Shown: in pieces, positions 26,793 through 38,433 of the stretch | How the letters are laid out: every line of letters starts with the position of its first letter | Position numbering within the stretch: the stretch's first letter is position 1 | NCBI RefSeq assembly: GCF_002028455.1 | Contig: NZ_MWUM01000027.1 | Span: 1 to 64,000, forward strand | From: Zoogloea sp. LCSB751 | GTDB lineage: Bacteria > Pseudomonadota > Gammaproteobacteria > Burkholderiales > Rhodocyclaceae | Direction: 5' to 3' | Length of the DNA stretch: 64,000 nt | Position numbers and translations under genes: made by a program | Notes under the pieces: generated by a model | Seen by the model: the letters and a program-made list of their open reading frames with translations, nothing else | What the model was told of the DNA's origin: nothing | Database searches by the model: none

Positions 26793-27283
26793 AGGAGCCC
26801 CTGATGGTGGAGGATGAAATCGGCCACGGCGGCCGCATCGTTGAGATTCAGACAGGTCATGGGGACATCGAGTGCCGCGTCGGTGGCGATCGCGACGACG
26901 GACGGATTGTCGGGATACTGCAGCGGACGGCCGTGGGCCGGGCGATAGACCTCGATCTTGGGTATCGGCACCGCCTTGAAGCCTTCCACCAGCACGATGT
27001 CGCAGGGCGACAGGCGTTGGAGTTGGGCGCCCAGATCGGGTTCCGTCTCGCCGCGCAATTCGTGCATCAGCACCCAGCGCTCGTCCGACACCAGCAGGAT
27101 CTCGCTGGCCCCCGCCTCCCGGTGCCGCCAGGAATCCTTGCCCGGCTTGTCGATGTCGAAACCGTGATGCGCATGCTTGATCACCGACACCCGGAAGCCC
27201 TGGGCGGTGATCTCCGGAATGATCTTCTCGATCAGCGTGGTCTTGCCCGAACCGGACCAGCCGGCAAACCCGAATACCTTCAT
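26789..27283 (-). CDS. mobB: molybdopterin-guanine dinucleotide biosynthesis adaptor MobB
   Basis: 164-residue P-loop GTPase that helps MobA in forming the bis-MGD cofactor. Walker A FAGWSGSGKTTLIEKI, then VIKHAHHGFDIDKPGKDSWR and LVEGFKAVPIPKIEVYR. ATG 27283 gives the standard N-terminus (MKVFGFAGWSG); the upstream in-frame extension lacks family features. First gene of the molybdopterin operon. Confidence 0.95.
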   Translation of the reverse strand: MKVFGFAGWSGSGKTTLIEKIIPEITAQGFRVSVIKHAHHGFDIDKPGKDSWRHREAGASEILLVSDERWVLMHELRGETEPDLGAQLQRLSPCDIVLVEGFKAVPIPKIEVYRPAHGRPLQYPDNPSVVAIATDAALDVPMTCLNLNDAAAVADFILHHQGLL

Positions 27284-27355
27284 GACCCACGCCACCAACG
27301 GATTGACAGGCGCGGGATTGTAGCAAGGGGGCCGATCCAAAATCCTTGACCCACC

Positions 27356-27389
27356 CCCTGTTGGGGCGAATTCATTCGCCCCAACAGGG
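27356..27389. repeat. perfect 16-bp inverted repeat, GGGCGAATTCATTCGCCC family
   Basis: CCCTGTTGGGGCGAAT and its exact reverse complement ATTCGCCCCAACAGGG, separated by TC. It sits between the dinG stop (2 bases away) and mobB, so its hairpin would be in the 3' end of the dinG mRNA. There is no T-run, but the stem is long enough to protect or end the transcript. Confidence 0.9.
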
Positions 27390-27390
27390 A

Positions 27391-29346
<1,956 letters not shown>

Positions 29347-29369
29347 GGTACTGAAAAGCAAGGGGTGGC

Positions 29370-30158
29370 TCAGTCGAGGGCGTCGACCCACAGCCAGACC
29401 TGGCCGCGGCTCTGGCTGTCGCCCTGGCGGAGGCCAGTGGTGCCGTATTCCGAGCGGCGACTGTCGATCTGACTGCCGCCAAGGGGGATCCACTCGCCGA
29501 GGCGGCCGCGGACCTGGGTCGACAGGCGGGTGGATTCGATGCCGCCGTCGGGGCGGAGTTGCTCGACGGCGGGCGTGATGTCGATGCTGACCTGCTCGCC
29601 GATCAGCTGCGGCGCGACCATGAAGCCGCTGCCCACGTCCAGGAAGCGCACGCTGTCCACGGCCTGCCAGCCATTTGGGCCGGCACGCCATTCGCGCATG
29701 GCGATGGGCAGGGACTGGCCGACGCGGATCAGCGCGCGCCCACCCTCCACCACCTGGACCTGCTGGCTTATCTGCTCGTTGCGGCGGGTGCTCCCGGAGC
29801 CGGCTTCGACGATCACGCGGCTGTTGCCGGGCGACAGGCGGGCCCCGACGCCGGCCCCACCGCCCTGCCCCGCCACATCCTGGTCCTGGCGCACGGACAC
29901 CACGAGGCGGCGCAGCGGCGTATCCAGCGCATCGATGGCGACGCGCAGTTCGGCCAGGTTGGCCGGCGAGACCCGCAGCAGCAACTTGTCGCCCATATTG
30001 GACACGGCCCCGCCGGGCTCCACCAGCGGCCGCAGGGCGGGCAGGATCTGCTCGGCGGGCCGGTGGCGCAGCGTGACGATCTCCAGGCGCGGCTCCGCCC
30101 GGGCCGTGGCGAGCACGGCCAGCAAGGCAAGGGCGAGGCAGGCCTGGCGGCGTTTCAT
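29370..30158 (-). CDS. secretin-like periplasmic protein (truncated secretin architecture)
   Basis: 262 residues with a Sec signal (LALALLAVLATARAEP). An N1-type secretin fold segment (EIVTLRHRPAEQILPALRPL) is followed by a conserved secretin-like stretch (RVGQSLPI … FMVAPQLIGEQVSIDITP), but the transmembrane barrel of GspD/PilQ proteins is missing. May be a stand-alone member of the bacterial type II/III secretion short-domain group. It sits between zapE and dinG with 7 bases to zapE, so probably in one transcript. Role unknown. Confidence 0.75.
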   Translation of the reverse strand: MKRRQACLALALLAVLATARAEPRLEIVTLRHRPAEQILPALRPLVEPGGAVSNMGDKLLLRVSPANLAELRVAIDALDTPLRRLVVSVRQDQDVAGQGGGAGVGARLSPGNSRVIVEAGSGSTRRNEQISQQVQVVEGGRALIRVGQSLPIAMREWRAGPNGWQAVDSVRFLDVGSGFMVAPQLIGEQVSIDITPAVEQLRPDGGIESTRLSTQVRGRLGEWIPLGGSQIDSRRSEYGTTGLRQGDSQSRGQVWLWVDALD

Positions 30159-30165
30159 GCGGGGC

Positions 30166-31284
30166 TCAGGCCGCGGAGGTCCGGTGCGCTTCGGCGAGGT
30201 AGTCGCGGGAGCGCATCTCGATCAGCCGGCTGACCGTGCGGTGGAACTCGTTGGCCTGGCGGCCTTCCACGTAGAGGTCGTAGGCCTGGCACTCGGCGCT
30301 GACCAGCAGCTTGACCCGGTGGTCGTAGAGCACGTCGATCAGCCACGTGAAGCGGCGCGCCTCGGAAGCCATCGCGGCGCTCATCTTCGGCACGCGGGAG
30401 AGAATCAGCGTGTGGTACTCGCGGGCGATCTCCAAGTAGTCGTTCTGGGAGCGCGCGCCGCCGCACAGGGTGTCGAAATCGAACCAGATCACGCCGGGTG
30501 CGATGCGCTGAACCTTCAGCTTGCGCTCCAGCACCTCGATCTCGCCGGGCTTGCCCTTGGTGCCGGCAATCTTCTCGAAATCCGTCGCCAGGTGCTTGTC
30601 GGCGGCTTCGTCCGCAGGCACCAGGAAAGCGTCCATCTGCTCCAGCGTGCGCAGCCGGTAGTCGGTGCCATGGTCCACCTCGACCACGTCGAAGCGGCGC
30701 TTGATCATGTCGATGGTGGGCAGGAAGTTGATGCGCTGCAGGCCATTGGGGTACAGGCCGTCCGGCGGGTAGTTGGAGGTCATCACGAAGATGGTGCCGC
30801 GGGCAAACAGCGCGTCGAGCAGGCGACCCAGGATCATCGCGTCGGCGATGTCGGACACGTGGAACTCGTCAAAGCACAGCAGGCGGGTCTGGCGCGCGAT
30901 GCGGTCGGCGACCTTCTGCAGCGGATCGGGTTCGTGGTTGAGATTCTTCAGATCGTTCTGCACTTCCTGCATGAAGGCGTGGAAGTGCACGCGGCGCTTG
31001 CGCTGGTACGGGACCGAATCGTAGAAGCAGTCCATCAGGAAGCTCTTGCCGCGCCCGACGCCGCCCCAGAAATACACGCTGCGCGGCTGCTTCGGCCGTG
31101 ACAACAGCTTGCGGAGGGTGCCCTTGCGGGCCGCCTTGAAGGCGACGAGTTCGGTATACAGGCCTTGCAGGCGCTGGGCGGCGGCGCGCTGAGCGGGGTC
31201 GGACTTGAAGCCGCGGGCCTTGAGGGTGGCGTCGTAAGCTTCGAGCATGCCGTGCTCGGCAACCTTGAGGATTCGATGGGGCAT
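30166..31284 (-). CDS. zapE: cell division ATPase ZapE (AFG1 family)
   Basis: 372-residue AAA-type ATPase associated with the Z ring, AFG1/LACE1 family. Walker A GGVGRGKSFLMDCFYD, Walker B LLCFDEFHVSDIADAMIL, sensor VMTSNYPPDGLYPNGLQR and the C-terminal DVLYDHRVKLLVSAE. Located downstream of lpdA with a long hairpin between them. Confidence 0.95.
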   Translation of the reverse strand: MPHRILKVAEHGMLEAYDATLKARGFKSDPAQRAAAQRLQGLYTELVAFKAARKGTLRKLLSRPKQPRSVYFWGGVGRGKSFLMDCFYDSVPYQRKRRVHFHAFMQEVQNDLKNLNHEPDPLQKVADRIARQTRLLCFDEFHVSDIADAMILGRLLDALFARGTIFVMTSNYPPDGLYPNGLQRINFLPTIDMIKRRFDVVEVDHGTDYRLRTLEQMDAFLVPADEAADKHLATDFEKIAGTKGKPGEIEVLERKLKVQRIAPGVIWFDFDTLCGGARSQNDYLEIAREYHTLILSRVPKMSAAMASEARRFTWLIDVLYDHRVKLLVSAECQAYDLYVEGRQANEFHRTVSRLIEMRSRDYLAEAHRTSAA

Positions 31285-31336
31285 CTTCGTGGCAGGTGAT
31301 GTCGGGGCGCTCTAGGGTCGCGCCACTTATGGAAAC

Positions 31337-31372
31337 GGGGGTGGTCAGGCATTTTACAGCCTGACCACCCCC
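31337..31372 (-). terminator. 14-bp perfect hairpin between lpdA and zapE
   Basis: GGGGGTGGTCAGGC pairs exactly with GCCTGACCACCCCC around an 8-base loop, 45 bases past the lpdA stop. No T-run follows, so it may pause or process the TCA-operon mRNA rather than end it cleanly. Confidence 0.6.
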
Positions 31373-31417
31373 GGGTGATGCGCGGAGCCGGCTACAACAA
31401 GGCGCCGGCCACCGTCA

Positions 31418-32839
31418 TCAGAAGTGCAGAGGACGCTTGTCCACCGCCAGGGCGGCTTCGTGCACCACTTCCGACAGGGTCGGGTGAGCGTGGCAGATGC
31501 GCGCCAGATCTTCGGACGCACCGGCAAACTCCATCGTCACCACGGCTTCGCCGATCAGCTCGGAAGCATTGGAGCCGATGATGTGCACGCCGAGGATACG
31601 GTCGGTGTTGGCGTCGGCGATCATCTTCACGAAACCGGCCGGGGTGCCGGCGCCCAGCGCACGGCCGTTGGCCATGAACGGGATCTTGCCAACCTTGTAG
31701 GCGGCGCCTTCGGCCTTGAGCTGCTGCTCGGTCTTGCCGACCCAGGCGATCTCGGGCGAGGTGTAGATGACCCACGGGATGGTGTCGAAGTTGGTGTGGC
31801 CCTTCTGGCCGGCGATGGTCTCGGCCACCGCAACACCCTCTTCCATGGCCTTGTGGGCCAGCATCGGGCCACGCACCACGTCGCCCACCGCCCACACGCC
31901 GTCCAGGTTGGTGCGGTTGTGCGCATCGACTTCAACGAAGCCACGCTCGTCGATCTTGAGGCCGACCGCTTCGGCGTTGAGACCGGCGGTGTTGGGCACG
32001 CGACCGACGGAGACGATCAGGCGGTCGAACTCGGCCTTCTGCGCACCATCCTTGGTTTCGTACTCGACGGTGACGGACTTCTTGCCGACGGTGACGGCGC
32101 CAACCTTGACGGACAGCTTGATGTCGAGGCCCTGCTTGGTGAACAGCTTGAGGGCTTCCTTGGCCACGTCCTGGTCAGCGGCCGCGAGGAAGCTGTCCAT
32201 CGCTTCGAGGATGGTGACTTCGGCGCCGAGGCGCTTCCACACGGAGCCCATTTCCAGGCCGATCACGCCGGAGCCGATGAGGCCGAGGCGCTTGGGCACG
32301 GCGTCGATGTCGAGGGCGCCAATGTTGTCGCAGACCAGCTTGTTGTCGACCGGGATGCCGGGCAGGTGGCGGGCGGTGGAGCCGGTCGCCACGATGACCT
32401 GCTTGGCCTCGACGACTTCTTCGCCAACCTTGACCTGCCAACCGGCGTCGGTCTTGCCGACGAAGGCGCCGTGGCCCGCCAGGAAGGTGACCTTGTTCTT
32501 CTTGAACAGGCCCTTGATGCCGGCGGTGAGCTGCTCGACGATCTTGGACTTGCGGCCGATCATCTTGGCTACGTCTATCTTCGGCGTGCCGACGGAGATG
32601 CCCTGCTCCTCGAAGGCGTGGCCGGCTTCCTCGAACAGGTGCGAGGTGTGCAGCAGCGCCTTGGACGGGATGCAGCCGACGTTCAGGCAGGTGCCGCCGA
32701 GGCGGGGCTCGCCCTTCGGGTCGGCGTAGGGATTGGATTCGGCGCAGGCCGTATTGAAACCGAGTTGTGCGGCGCGGATCGCAGCCACATAGCCACCGGG
32801 ACCACCGCCGATGACCAGCACGTCAAATTGCTTCGCCAT
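31418..32839 (-). CDS. lpdA: dihydrolipoyl dehydrogenase (E3)
   Basis: FAD-dependent E3 of the 2-oxoglutarate dehydrogenase complex, reoxidising dihydrolipoate with NAD+. FAD motif VIGGGPGGYVAAIRAAQLG, redox disulfide GGTCLNVGCIPSKALL, NAD-binding GSGVIGLEMGSVWKRLG, and C-terminal His-Glu pair in HAHPTLSEVVHEA. 473 residues, standard. Third gene of the odhA-odhB-lpdA set. Confidence 0.97.
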   Translation of the reverse strand: MAKQFDVLVIGGGPGGYVAAIRAAQLGFNTACAESNPYADPKGEPRLGGTCLNVGCIPSKALLHTSHLFEEAGHAFEEQGISVGTPKIDVAKMIGRKSKIVEQLTAGIKGLFKKNKVTFLAGHGAFVGKTDAGWQVKVGEEVVEAKQVIVATGSTARHLPGIPVDNKLVCDNIGALDIDAVPKRLGLIGSGVIGLEMGSVWKRLGAEVTILEAMDSFLAAADQDVAKEALKLFTKQGLDIKLSVKVGAVTVGKKSVTVEYETKDGAQKAEFDRLIVSVGRVPNTAGLNAEAVGLKIDERGFVEVDAHNRTNLDGVWAVGDVVRGPMLAHKAMEEGVAVAETIAGQKGHTNFDTIPWVIYTSPEIAWVGKTEQQLKAEGAAYKVGKIPFMANGRALGAGTPAGFVKMIADANTDRILGVHIIGSNASELIGEAVVTMEFAGASEDLARICHAHPTLSEVVHEAALAVDKRPLHF

Positions 32840-32919
32840 TTAGTCGCTTCCTTGTGCAGATGAAAACGCGGCACGGAAACACCCCCGCAGGAGTGCAACC
32901 GTGCCTGCGGTTGGGGAGA

Positions 32920-34110
32920 TCAGACGTCCAGGATCAGACGGGCCGGATCTTCCAGGGCTTCCTTCATGGTGACCAGGCCCAGGACGGCTTCGCGGCCGTC
33001 GATGATGCGGTGGTCGTAGGACATGGCGAGGTAGTTGATCGGACGCACGACGACCTGACCATTTTCCACCACGGCACGGTCCTTGGTGGCATGGATGCCG
33101 AGGATCGCGGATTGGGGCGGGTTGATGATCGGGGTGGACATCATGGAGCCGAACACACCACCGTTGGAGATGGAGAACGTGCCGCCGGTGAGCTCTTCGA
33201 TGGAGATCTTGCCGTCCTTGGCCTTCTGGCCGAACTCGGCGATCTTCTTCTCGATGTCGGCGATGGACATGTTGTCCACGTCACGCAGGATGGGCACCAC
33301 CAGGCCACGGGGCGAACCGACGGCGATACCGATGTCGATGTAGCCGTGGTAGACGATGTCGTTGCCATCGACGGAGGCGTTCAGGATCGGGAACTTCTTG
33401 AGGGCGGCAACAGCGGCCTTCACGAAGAAGCCCATGAAACCCAGACGCACGCCGTGAGCCTTCTCGAACTTGTCGCCGTACTGCTTGCGCAGGGCCAGGA
33501 TCGGAGCCATGTTCACTTCGTTGAACGTGGTCAGAATGGCGTTTTCGTTCTTCGACTGGAGCAGGCGCTCGGCGATGCGGGCACGCAGACGGGTCATCGG
33601 AACGCGCTGTTCGACACGCTCGCCAGCCGGGACGACTACGGCCGGAGCCGCTGCAGCCGGTGCGGCAGCCTTCGGCTGGGCGGCAACGGCATCTTCCTTG
33701 ATCACCCGCCCGCCACGGCCGGAACCGGCGACGTCAGCGGCAGCGATGCCCTTCTCGTCGAGGATCTTGCGGGCGGACGGACTGGCAGCGCCGGCGGCAG
33801 CAACCGGAGCCGCTGCGGGGGCTGCAGCAGCCGGAGCGGCGGCAGCGGCCGGAGCGCCAGCGGCAGCCTTGGCTTCGGTGTCGATGGTGGCGATCACTTC
33901 GCCGGAAGTCACCGAGTCACCGCCATTCTTGACGATCTTGACGAGCACGCCGTCGGCCGGGGCCGGGGTTTCCAGCACGACCTTGTCGGTCTCGATGTCG
34001 ATCAGGTTCTCGTCACGGGAAACGGCGTCGCCTTCCTTCTTGTGCCAAGTCACCAGCGTGGCTTCGGAAACGGACTCGGACAGTTGGGGCACTTTGACTT
34101 CGATCAGCAT
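32920..34110 (-). CDS. odhB: dihydrolipoyllysine succinyltransferase (E2)
   Basis: E2 core of 2-oxoglutarate dehydrogenase, 396 residues. A single lipoyl domain with DIETDKVVLETPAPADG (lysine in TDK), an Ala/Pro-rich linker (~80-110), the E1/E3-binding domain (SPSARKILDEKGIAAADVAG) and the catalytic domain ending in YDHRIIDGREAVLGL with the His-Asp pair. GGGAGAAG ribosome site just before the ATG. Lies 39 bases after odhA. Confidence 0.97.
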   Translation of the reverse strand: MLIEVKVPQLSESVSEATLVTWHKKEGDAVSRDENLIDIETDKVVLETPAPADGVLVKIVKNGGDSVTSGEVIATIDTEAKAAAGAPAAAAAPAAAAPAAAPVAAAGAASPSARKILDEKGIAAADVAGSGRGGRVIKEDAVAAQPKAAAPAAAAPAVVVPAGERVEQRVPMTRLRARIAERLLQSKNENAILTTFNEVNMAPILALRKQYGDKFEKAHGVRLGFMGFFVKAAVAALKKFPILNASVDGNDIVYHGYIDIGIAVGSPRGLVVPILRDVDNMSIADIEKKIAEFGQKAKDGKISIEELTGGTFSISNGGVFGSMMSTPIINPPQSAILGIHATKDRAVVENGQVVVRPINYLAMSYDHRIIDGREAVLGLVTMKEALEDPARLILDV

Positions 34111-34149
34111 ATCTTCTCCCTTGTTTTCAGTTCGGCGTGGACGTTTGCA

Positions 34150-36975
34150 TCAGGCTTTGATTTCGCCAAACGCATTTTCGATAACTGCCTTTTGTTGCGC
34201 GTTGTGCTTGGCGTAGTAACCGACCGCCGGCGATGCCGCGGCAGGACGGGCCACCAGCAGGAACTTGCGCTCGTCGCCGAGGGCGCTGTCCAGATGGTGA
34301 CGGGACGCCAGCCAGTACCACACGCCCTGGTTGCGGGGCTCTTCCTGGCACCACACCACTTCCTTGGCGTTGGGGTACTTGTTGACCTCGGCCGCGAAGG
34401 CTTCGCGCGGGAACGGGTAGAGCTGTTCCAGGCGAACCAGCGCGATGTCGTCGATGTTGTTGGCACGACGGTGAGCCAGCAGTTCGTAGTAGATCTTGCC
34501 GGAGCAGATGACCACGCGCTTGACCTTGTTGACGTCGAGCTCGTCCACTTCGCCAATGACGGTCTGGAAGGTGCCCTTGGAAAGATCTTCCAGGGAGGAG
34601 ATCGCGTCCTTGTGGCGCAGCAGCGACTTCGGCGTGATGATCACCAGCGGCTTGCGCAGCTTGCGCAGGGCCTGGCGACGCAGCAGGTGGAAGATCTGCG
34701 ACGGGCCGGACGGGATGCACACCTCCATGTTCATCTCGGCGCACAGTTGCATGTAGCGCTCGATACGGGCGGAGGAGTGCTCCGGACCCTGACCTTCGTA
34801 GCCGTGCGGCAGCATCATGACGAGGCCGCACTGGCGGCCCCACTTGGCTTCGCCGGAGCTGATGAACTGATCCATCACCACCTGGGCGCCGTTGGCGAAG
34901 TCGCCGAACTGGGCTTCCCAGATCACGAGCTGGTTCGGTTCAGCCGAGGCGTAACCGTATTCGAAGGCCAGTACGGCCTCCTCGGACAGCACGGAGTCGT
35001 AGCAGTAGAACGGGCCCTGGCCTTCGCGGATGTTCTGCAGCGGGTAGAAGGTACCGTCGTGCCACTGGTCGCGGTTCTGGTCGTGCAGCGCGGCGTGGCG
35101 GTGGAAGAAGGTGCCACGGCCGACGTCTTCACCGGACAGACGGATACCGAAGCCCTGCACGACCAGGCTGGCGTAGGCCAGGTTCTCGGCCATGCCCCAG
35201 TCGAACGGCAGCTTGCCGGCCCCCATCGCCTTGCGGTCGTCGATGATCTTCTGCACGCGGGGGTGCAGCGCGAAACCCTCCGGCGTGGTGGTCAGCGCGG
35301 TGGCCAGACGCTCGAGTTCGGCGGTCGGCACGGTGGTGTCGCACTTGTCGGTGTAGGCCTTGCCGGCGTACGGCGCCCAGTCCTGCGCGAACTGGCGCTT
35401 GAAGTCGGACAGCACGGGGTTGGACAGCAGTTCACCCTTGTCCAGCGCAGCGCGGTAGTCCTTGATGAATTGGTCCGGCTCTTCCGTCTTGACGATGCCC
35501 AGCTGGACGAGCTTGTCCGCGTACAGCTTGCGGGTGCCCGGGTGCTTGGCGATCTTCTTGTACATCAGCGGCTGCGTGACCATCGGCTCGTCGGCTTCGT
35601 TGTGGCCGAGCTTGCGGTAGCACACGATGTCGACAACGACGTCCTTCTTGAACTCCTGGCGGTATTCCACGGCCAGGCCCATCACGAAGGCCACGGCCTC
35701 CGGATCGTCGCCATTGACGTGGAAGATCGGCGCCTCGCCCATCTTGAAGATGTCGGTGCAGTACAGCGAAGAACGGTAGTCGCGCGGATCGGAGGTGGTG
35801 AAGCCGATCTGGTTGTTCACCACGATGTGGATCGTGCCGCCCGTGCCGTAGCCGCGGGTCTGCGCGAAGTTGAGCATTTCCTGGTTGACGCCCTGGCCGG
35901 CAACGGCCGCATCGCCGTGGATCAGGACCGGGATCACCTCGGCCTTGCCCTTGGCGCCACGACGGGTCTGACGGGCATACACGGAGCCTTCGACCACCGG
36001 GTTGACGATTTCCAGGTGGGACGGGTTGAAGGCCAGGGTCAGGTGCACCGGACCTCCGGCAGTCATCACGTCGCTGGAGAAGCCCATGTGGTACTTCACG
36101 TCGCCGGCGGACAGGTCGGACGCGGCTTTGCCTTCGAATTCGGAGAACAGCATGCTCGGCGACTTGCCGAGGGTGTTCACCAGCACATTGAGGCGGCCAC
36201 GGTGGGCCATGCCGATGACGATTTCCTGCACGCCCTTGCCGCCAGCGACGCGGATCAGCTCGTCCATCGCCACAATGGTGCTTTCACCGCCTTCGAGGGA
36301 GAAACGCTTCTGGCCGACATACTTGGTATGCAGGTAGCGCTCCATCGTTTCGGCAGCGGTCAGGCGCTCGAGGATTCGGCGCTGATGCTCGACCTGGAAG
36401 GACGGACGTCCCTTGGTGGGCTCGAGGCGGGCCTGGATCCAGCGCTTTTCACCGATATCGGTGATGTACATGTACTCGGCGCCGATGGAGCCGCAGTAGG
36501 TCTGGCGCACCGCGTCGAGGATCTCGCGCAGGGTGGCGTGATCACCCGGCAGGCCATGGAAGGAGCCGGTATTGAAGGTCTGGTTGAGATCCGCCTCGGT
36601 GAAGCCGTAGTGGGACAGTTCGAGTTCGTGGATCTCAGGACGCTCGGTGCGCTTGAGCGGGTCGAGCTGGGCCCAGCGAGTGCCGAGGAAGCGGTGGGCG
36701 TTGATCAGTTGCAGGACGCTGACCTGCTTCTGGTCGACGCCGGACGCCACGACAGTGCGGACAGGGCCACGCTTCGCCATGTCGGCGAAAGCGTTGATGA
36801 TCGGGTAGTGGGCAACGTCACGGCCCTTGCCGGGCACGTTCTGCAGCGAGTCGAAATAAGTCCGCCATTCATCGGAGACGGAATCCGGATTGTCGAGATA
36901 GTTCTCGTAAAGCTCTTCGACGAACGGCGCATTGCTGCCGAACAGTTGGGAGCTCTCAAAAAGCTGCTTCATCAT
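34150..36975 (-). CDS. odhA: 2-oxoglutarate dehydrogenase E1
   Basis: 941-residue thiamine-diphosphate E1. Motifs: IVIGMAHRGRLNVLVNTLGK, HGDAAVAGQGVNQEMLNFAQ, IHIVVNNQIGFTTSDPRDYR and the C-terminal HGYEGQGPEHSSARIERYMQ. Length and N-terminus (FESSQLFGSNAPFVEELYE) are standard. Two adjacent ATGs (36975, 36972). Separated from gltA by 162 bases that hold a hairpin. Confidence 0.97.
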   Translation of the reverse strand: MMKQLFESSQLFGSNAPFVEELYENYLDNPDSVSDEWRTYFDSLQNVPGKGRDVAHYPIINAFADMAKRGPVRTVVASGVDQKQVSVLQLINAHRFLGTRWAQLDPLKRTERPEIHELELSHYGFTEADLNQTFNTGSFHGLPGDHATLREILDAVRQTYCGSIGAEYMYITDIGEKRWIQARLEPTKGRPSFQVEHQRRILERLTAAETMERYLHTKYVGQKRFSLEGGESTIVAMDELIRVAGGKGVQEIVIGMAHRGRLNVLVNTLGKSPSMLFSEFEGKAASDLSAGDVKYHMGFSSDVMTAGGPVHLTLAFNPSHLEIVNPVVEGSVYARQTRRGAKGKAEVIPVLIHGDAAVAGQGVNQEMLNFAQTRGYGTGGTIHIVVNNQIGFTTSDPRDYRSSLYCTDIFKMGEAPIFHVNGDDPEAVAFVMGLAVEYRQEFKKDVVVDIVCYRKLGHNEADEPMVTQPLMYKKIAKHPGTRKLYADKLVQLGIVKTEEPDQFIKDYRAALDKGELLSNPVLSDFKRQFAQDWAPYAGKAYTDKCDTTVPTAELERLATALTTTPEGFALHPRVQKIIDDRKAMGAGKLPFDWGMAENLAYASLVVQGFGIRLSGEDVGRGTFFHRHAALHDQNRDQWHDGTFYPLQNIREGQGPFYCYDSVLSEEAVLAFEYGYASAEPNQLVIWEAQFGDFANGAQVVMDQFISSGEAKWGRQCGLVMMLPHGYEGQGPEHSSARIERYMQLCAEMNMEVCIPSGPSQIFHLLRRQALRKLRKPLVIITPKSLLRHKDAISSLEDLSKGTFQTVIGEVDELDVNKVKRVVICSGKIYYELLAHRRANNIDDIALVRLEQLYPFPREAFAAEVNKYPNAKEVVWCQEEPRNQGVWYWLASRHHLDSALGDERKFLLVARPAAASPAVGYYAKHNAQQKAVIENAFGEIKA

Positions 36976-37068
36976 GGGCGACCACCTGGCTTATATCTTG
37001 TCTTTTTGAAGGTACTTGCTTTCGGTGGGGAGAAATCCCTGTTTGATTCACTTCCTCAGAAAAACGAA

Positions 37069-37099
37069 GCGGGATGGCCTGATGCTTCGACCATCCCGC
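37069..37099 (-). terminator. hairpin between gltA and odhA
   Basis: GCGGGATGG / CCATCCCGC (9 bp) with a 13-base loop in the 162-base gap of the TCA operon. No strong T-run on the minus strand; it may tune odhA expression or be a processing site. Confidence 0.5.
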
Positions 37100-37137
37100 G
37101 TTCGCTCTCCTGTTTCCCCCTCCCCTTCCGGGCAAAC

Positions 37138-38433
37138 TTAGCCGCGTTGGGCCAGCGGGACGACGTCGCGGCGAGCGGCGCCGATGTACAACTGACGCGG
37201 ACGACCGATCTTGTACTCAGGATCGGTGATCATTTCTTCCCACTGGGTCATCCAGCCGACCGTACGGGCCAGCGCGAAGATGCAGGTGAACATTTCAGTG
37301 GGAATGCCGAGCGCCTTCTGGACGATGCCGGAGTAGAAGTCCACGTTCGGGTAGAGCTTCTTCTCGACGAAGTATTCGTCTTCCAGAGCGATCTTTTCGA
37401 GTTCCTTGGCCAGCTTGAACAGGCGGTCGTTCTCGAGGCCCAGTTCGCCGAGCACATCGGCGCAGACCTTGCCCATCAGCTTGGCGCGCGGGTCGAAGTT
37501 CTTGTAGACACGGTGACCGAAGCCCATCAGCTTGAAGGAATCGTTCTTGTCCTTGGCGCGCTTGATGTACTCGCCAACGCGGGACACGTCGCCGATCTCT
37601 TCCAGCATCTGCAGGCAGGCTTCGTTCGCGCCGCCGTGCGCCGGGCCCCACAGGCAGGCGATACCGGCAGCGATACAGGCAAACGGATTGGCACCGGAGG
37701 AGCCAGCCAGACGGACGGTCGAGGTGGACGCGTTCTGCTCGTGATCAGCGTGCAGCGTGAAGATGATGTCGAGGGCGCGGACCAGCACCGGATTCGGCTG
37801 GTACTTCTCGCACGGGTTGCCGAACATCATGCGCATGAAGTTCGAGGTGTAGTCCAGATCGTTGTCCGGATACATGAACGGCATGCCGGTGCTGTACTTG
37901 TAGGCCATCGCAACGATGGTCGGCATCTTGGCAACCAGGCGGTTGAAGCTGATGTTGCGGTGCTCGGAGTCGGAGAAATCCATCGCGTCGTGGTAGAACG
38001 CGGACAGGGCACCGACCACGCCGGTCATGACAGCCATCGGATGAGCGTCGCGACGGAAGCCGGAGTAGAACTTGGTCAGTTGCTCATGAACCATCGTGTG
38101 GCTCTTGATGGTCTTTTCGAAGTCGGTCTTCTGCGTGGCGTTCGGCAGTTCGCCGTTCTTCAGCAGATAGGTGACTTCCAGGAAATTGCAGTTTTCAGCC
38201 AGTTGCTCGATGGGGTAGCCGCGATAGAGCAGTTCACCCTTGTCGCCATCGATGTAGGTGACCTTCGACTGACAGCTGGCCGTAGACAGGAAGCCGGAGT
38301 CATACGTGAAGTACCCAGTCTTACCACCCAGGGTACGAATGTCGATCACATCATTGCCATGCGTTCCCGACATGATCGGAAAATCTACGGCCTTGTCACC
38401 TACGGTCAGTGTAGCAGTACGTTGCGTGGTCAT
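37138..38433 (-). CDS. gltA: citrate synthase, type II
   Basis: 431-residue hexameric-type citrate synthase. Catalytic blocks: FTLHADHEQNASTSTVRLAG (His), MGFGHRVYKNFDPRAKLMG (His) and the terminal region with the catalytic Asp in NVDFYSGIVQKALGIP. N-terminal Greek-key domain typical of the Gram-negative NADH-sensitive type. Follows sdhE in the TCA operon. Confidence 0.97.
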   Translation of the reverse strand: MTTQRTATLTVGDKAVDFPIMSGTHGNDVIDIRTLGGKTGYFTYDSGFLSTASCQSKVTYIDGDKGELLYRGYPIEQLAENCNFLEVTYLLKNGELPNATQKTDFEKTIKSHTMVHEQLTKFYSGFRRDAHPMAVMTGVVGALSAFYHDAMDFSDSEHRNISFNRLVAKMPTIVAMAYKYSTGMPFMYPDNDLDYTSNFMRMMFGNPCEKYQPNPVLVRALDIIFTLHADHEQNASTSTVRLAGSSGANPFACIAAGIACLWGPAHGGANEACLQMLEEIGDVSRVGEYIKRAKDKNDSFKLMGFGHRVYKNFDPRAKLMGKVCADVLGELGLENDRLFKLAKELEKIALEDEYFVEKKLYPNVDFYSGIVQKALGIPTEMFTCIFALARTVGWMTQWEEMITDPEYKIGRPRQLYIGAARRDVVPLAQRG

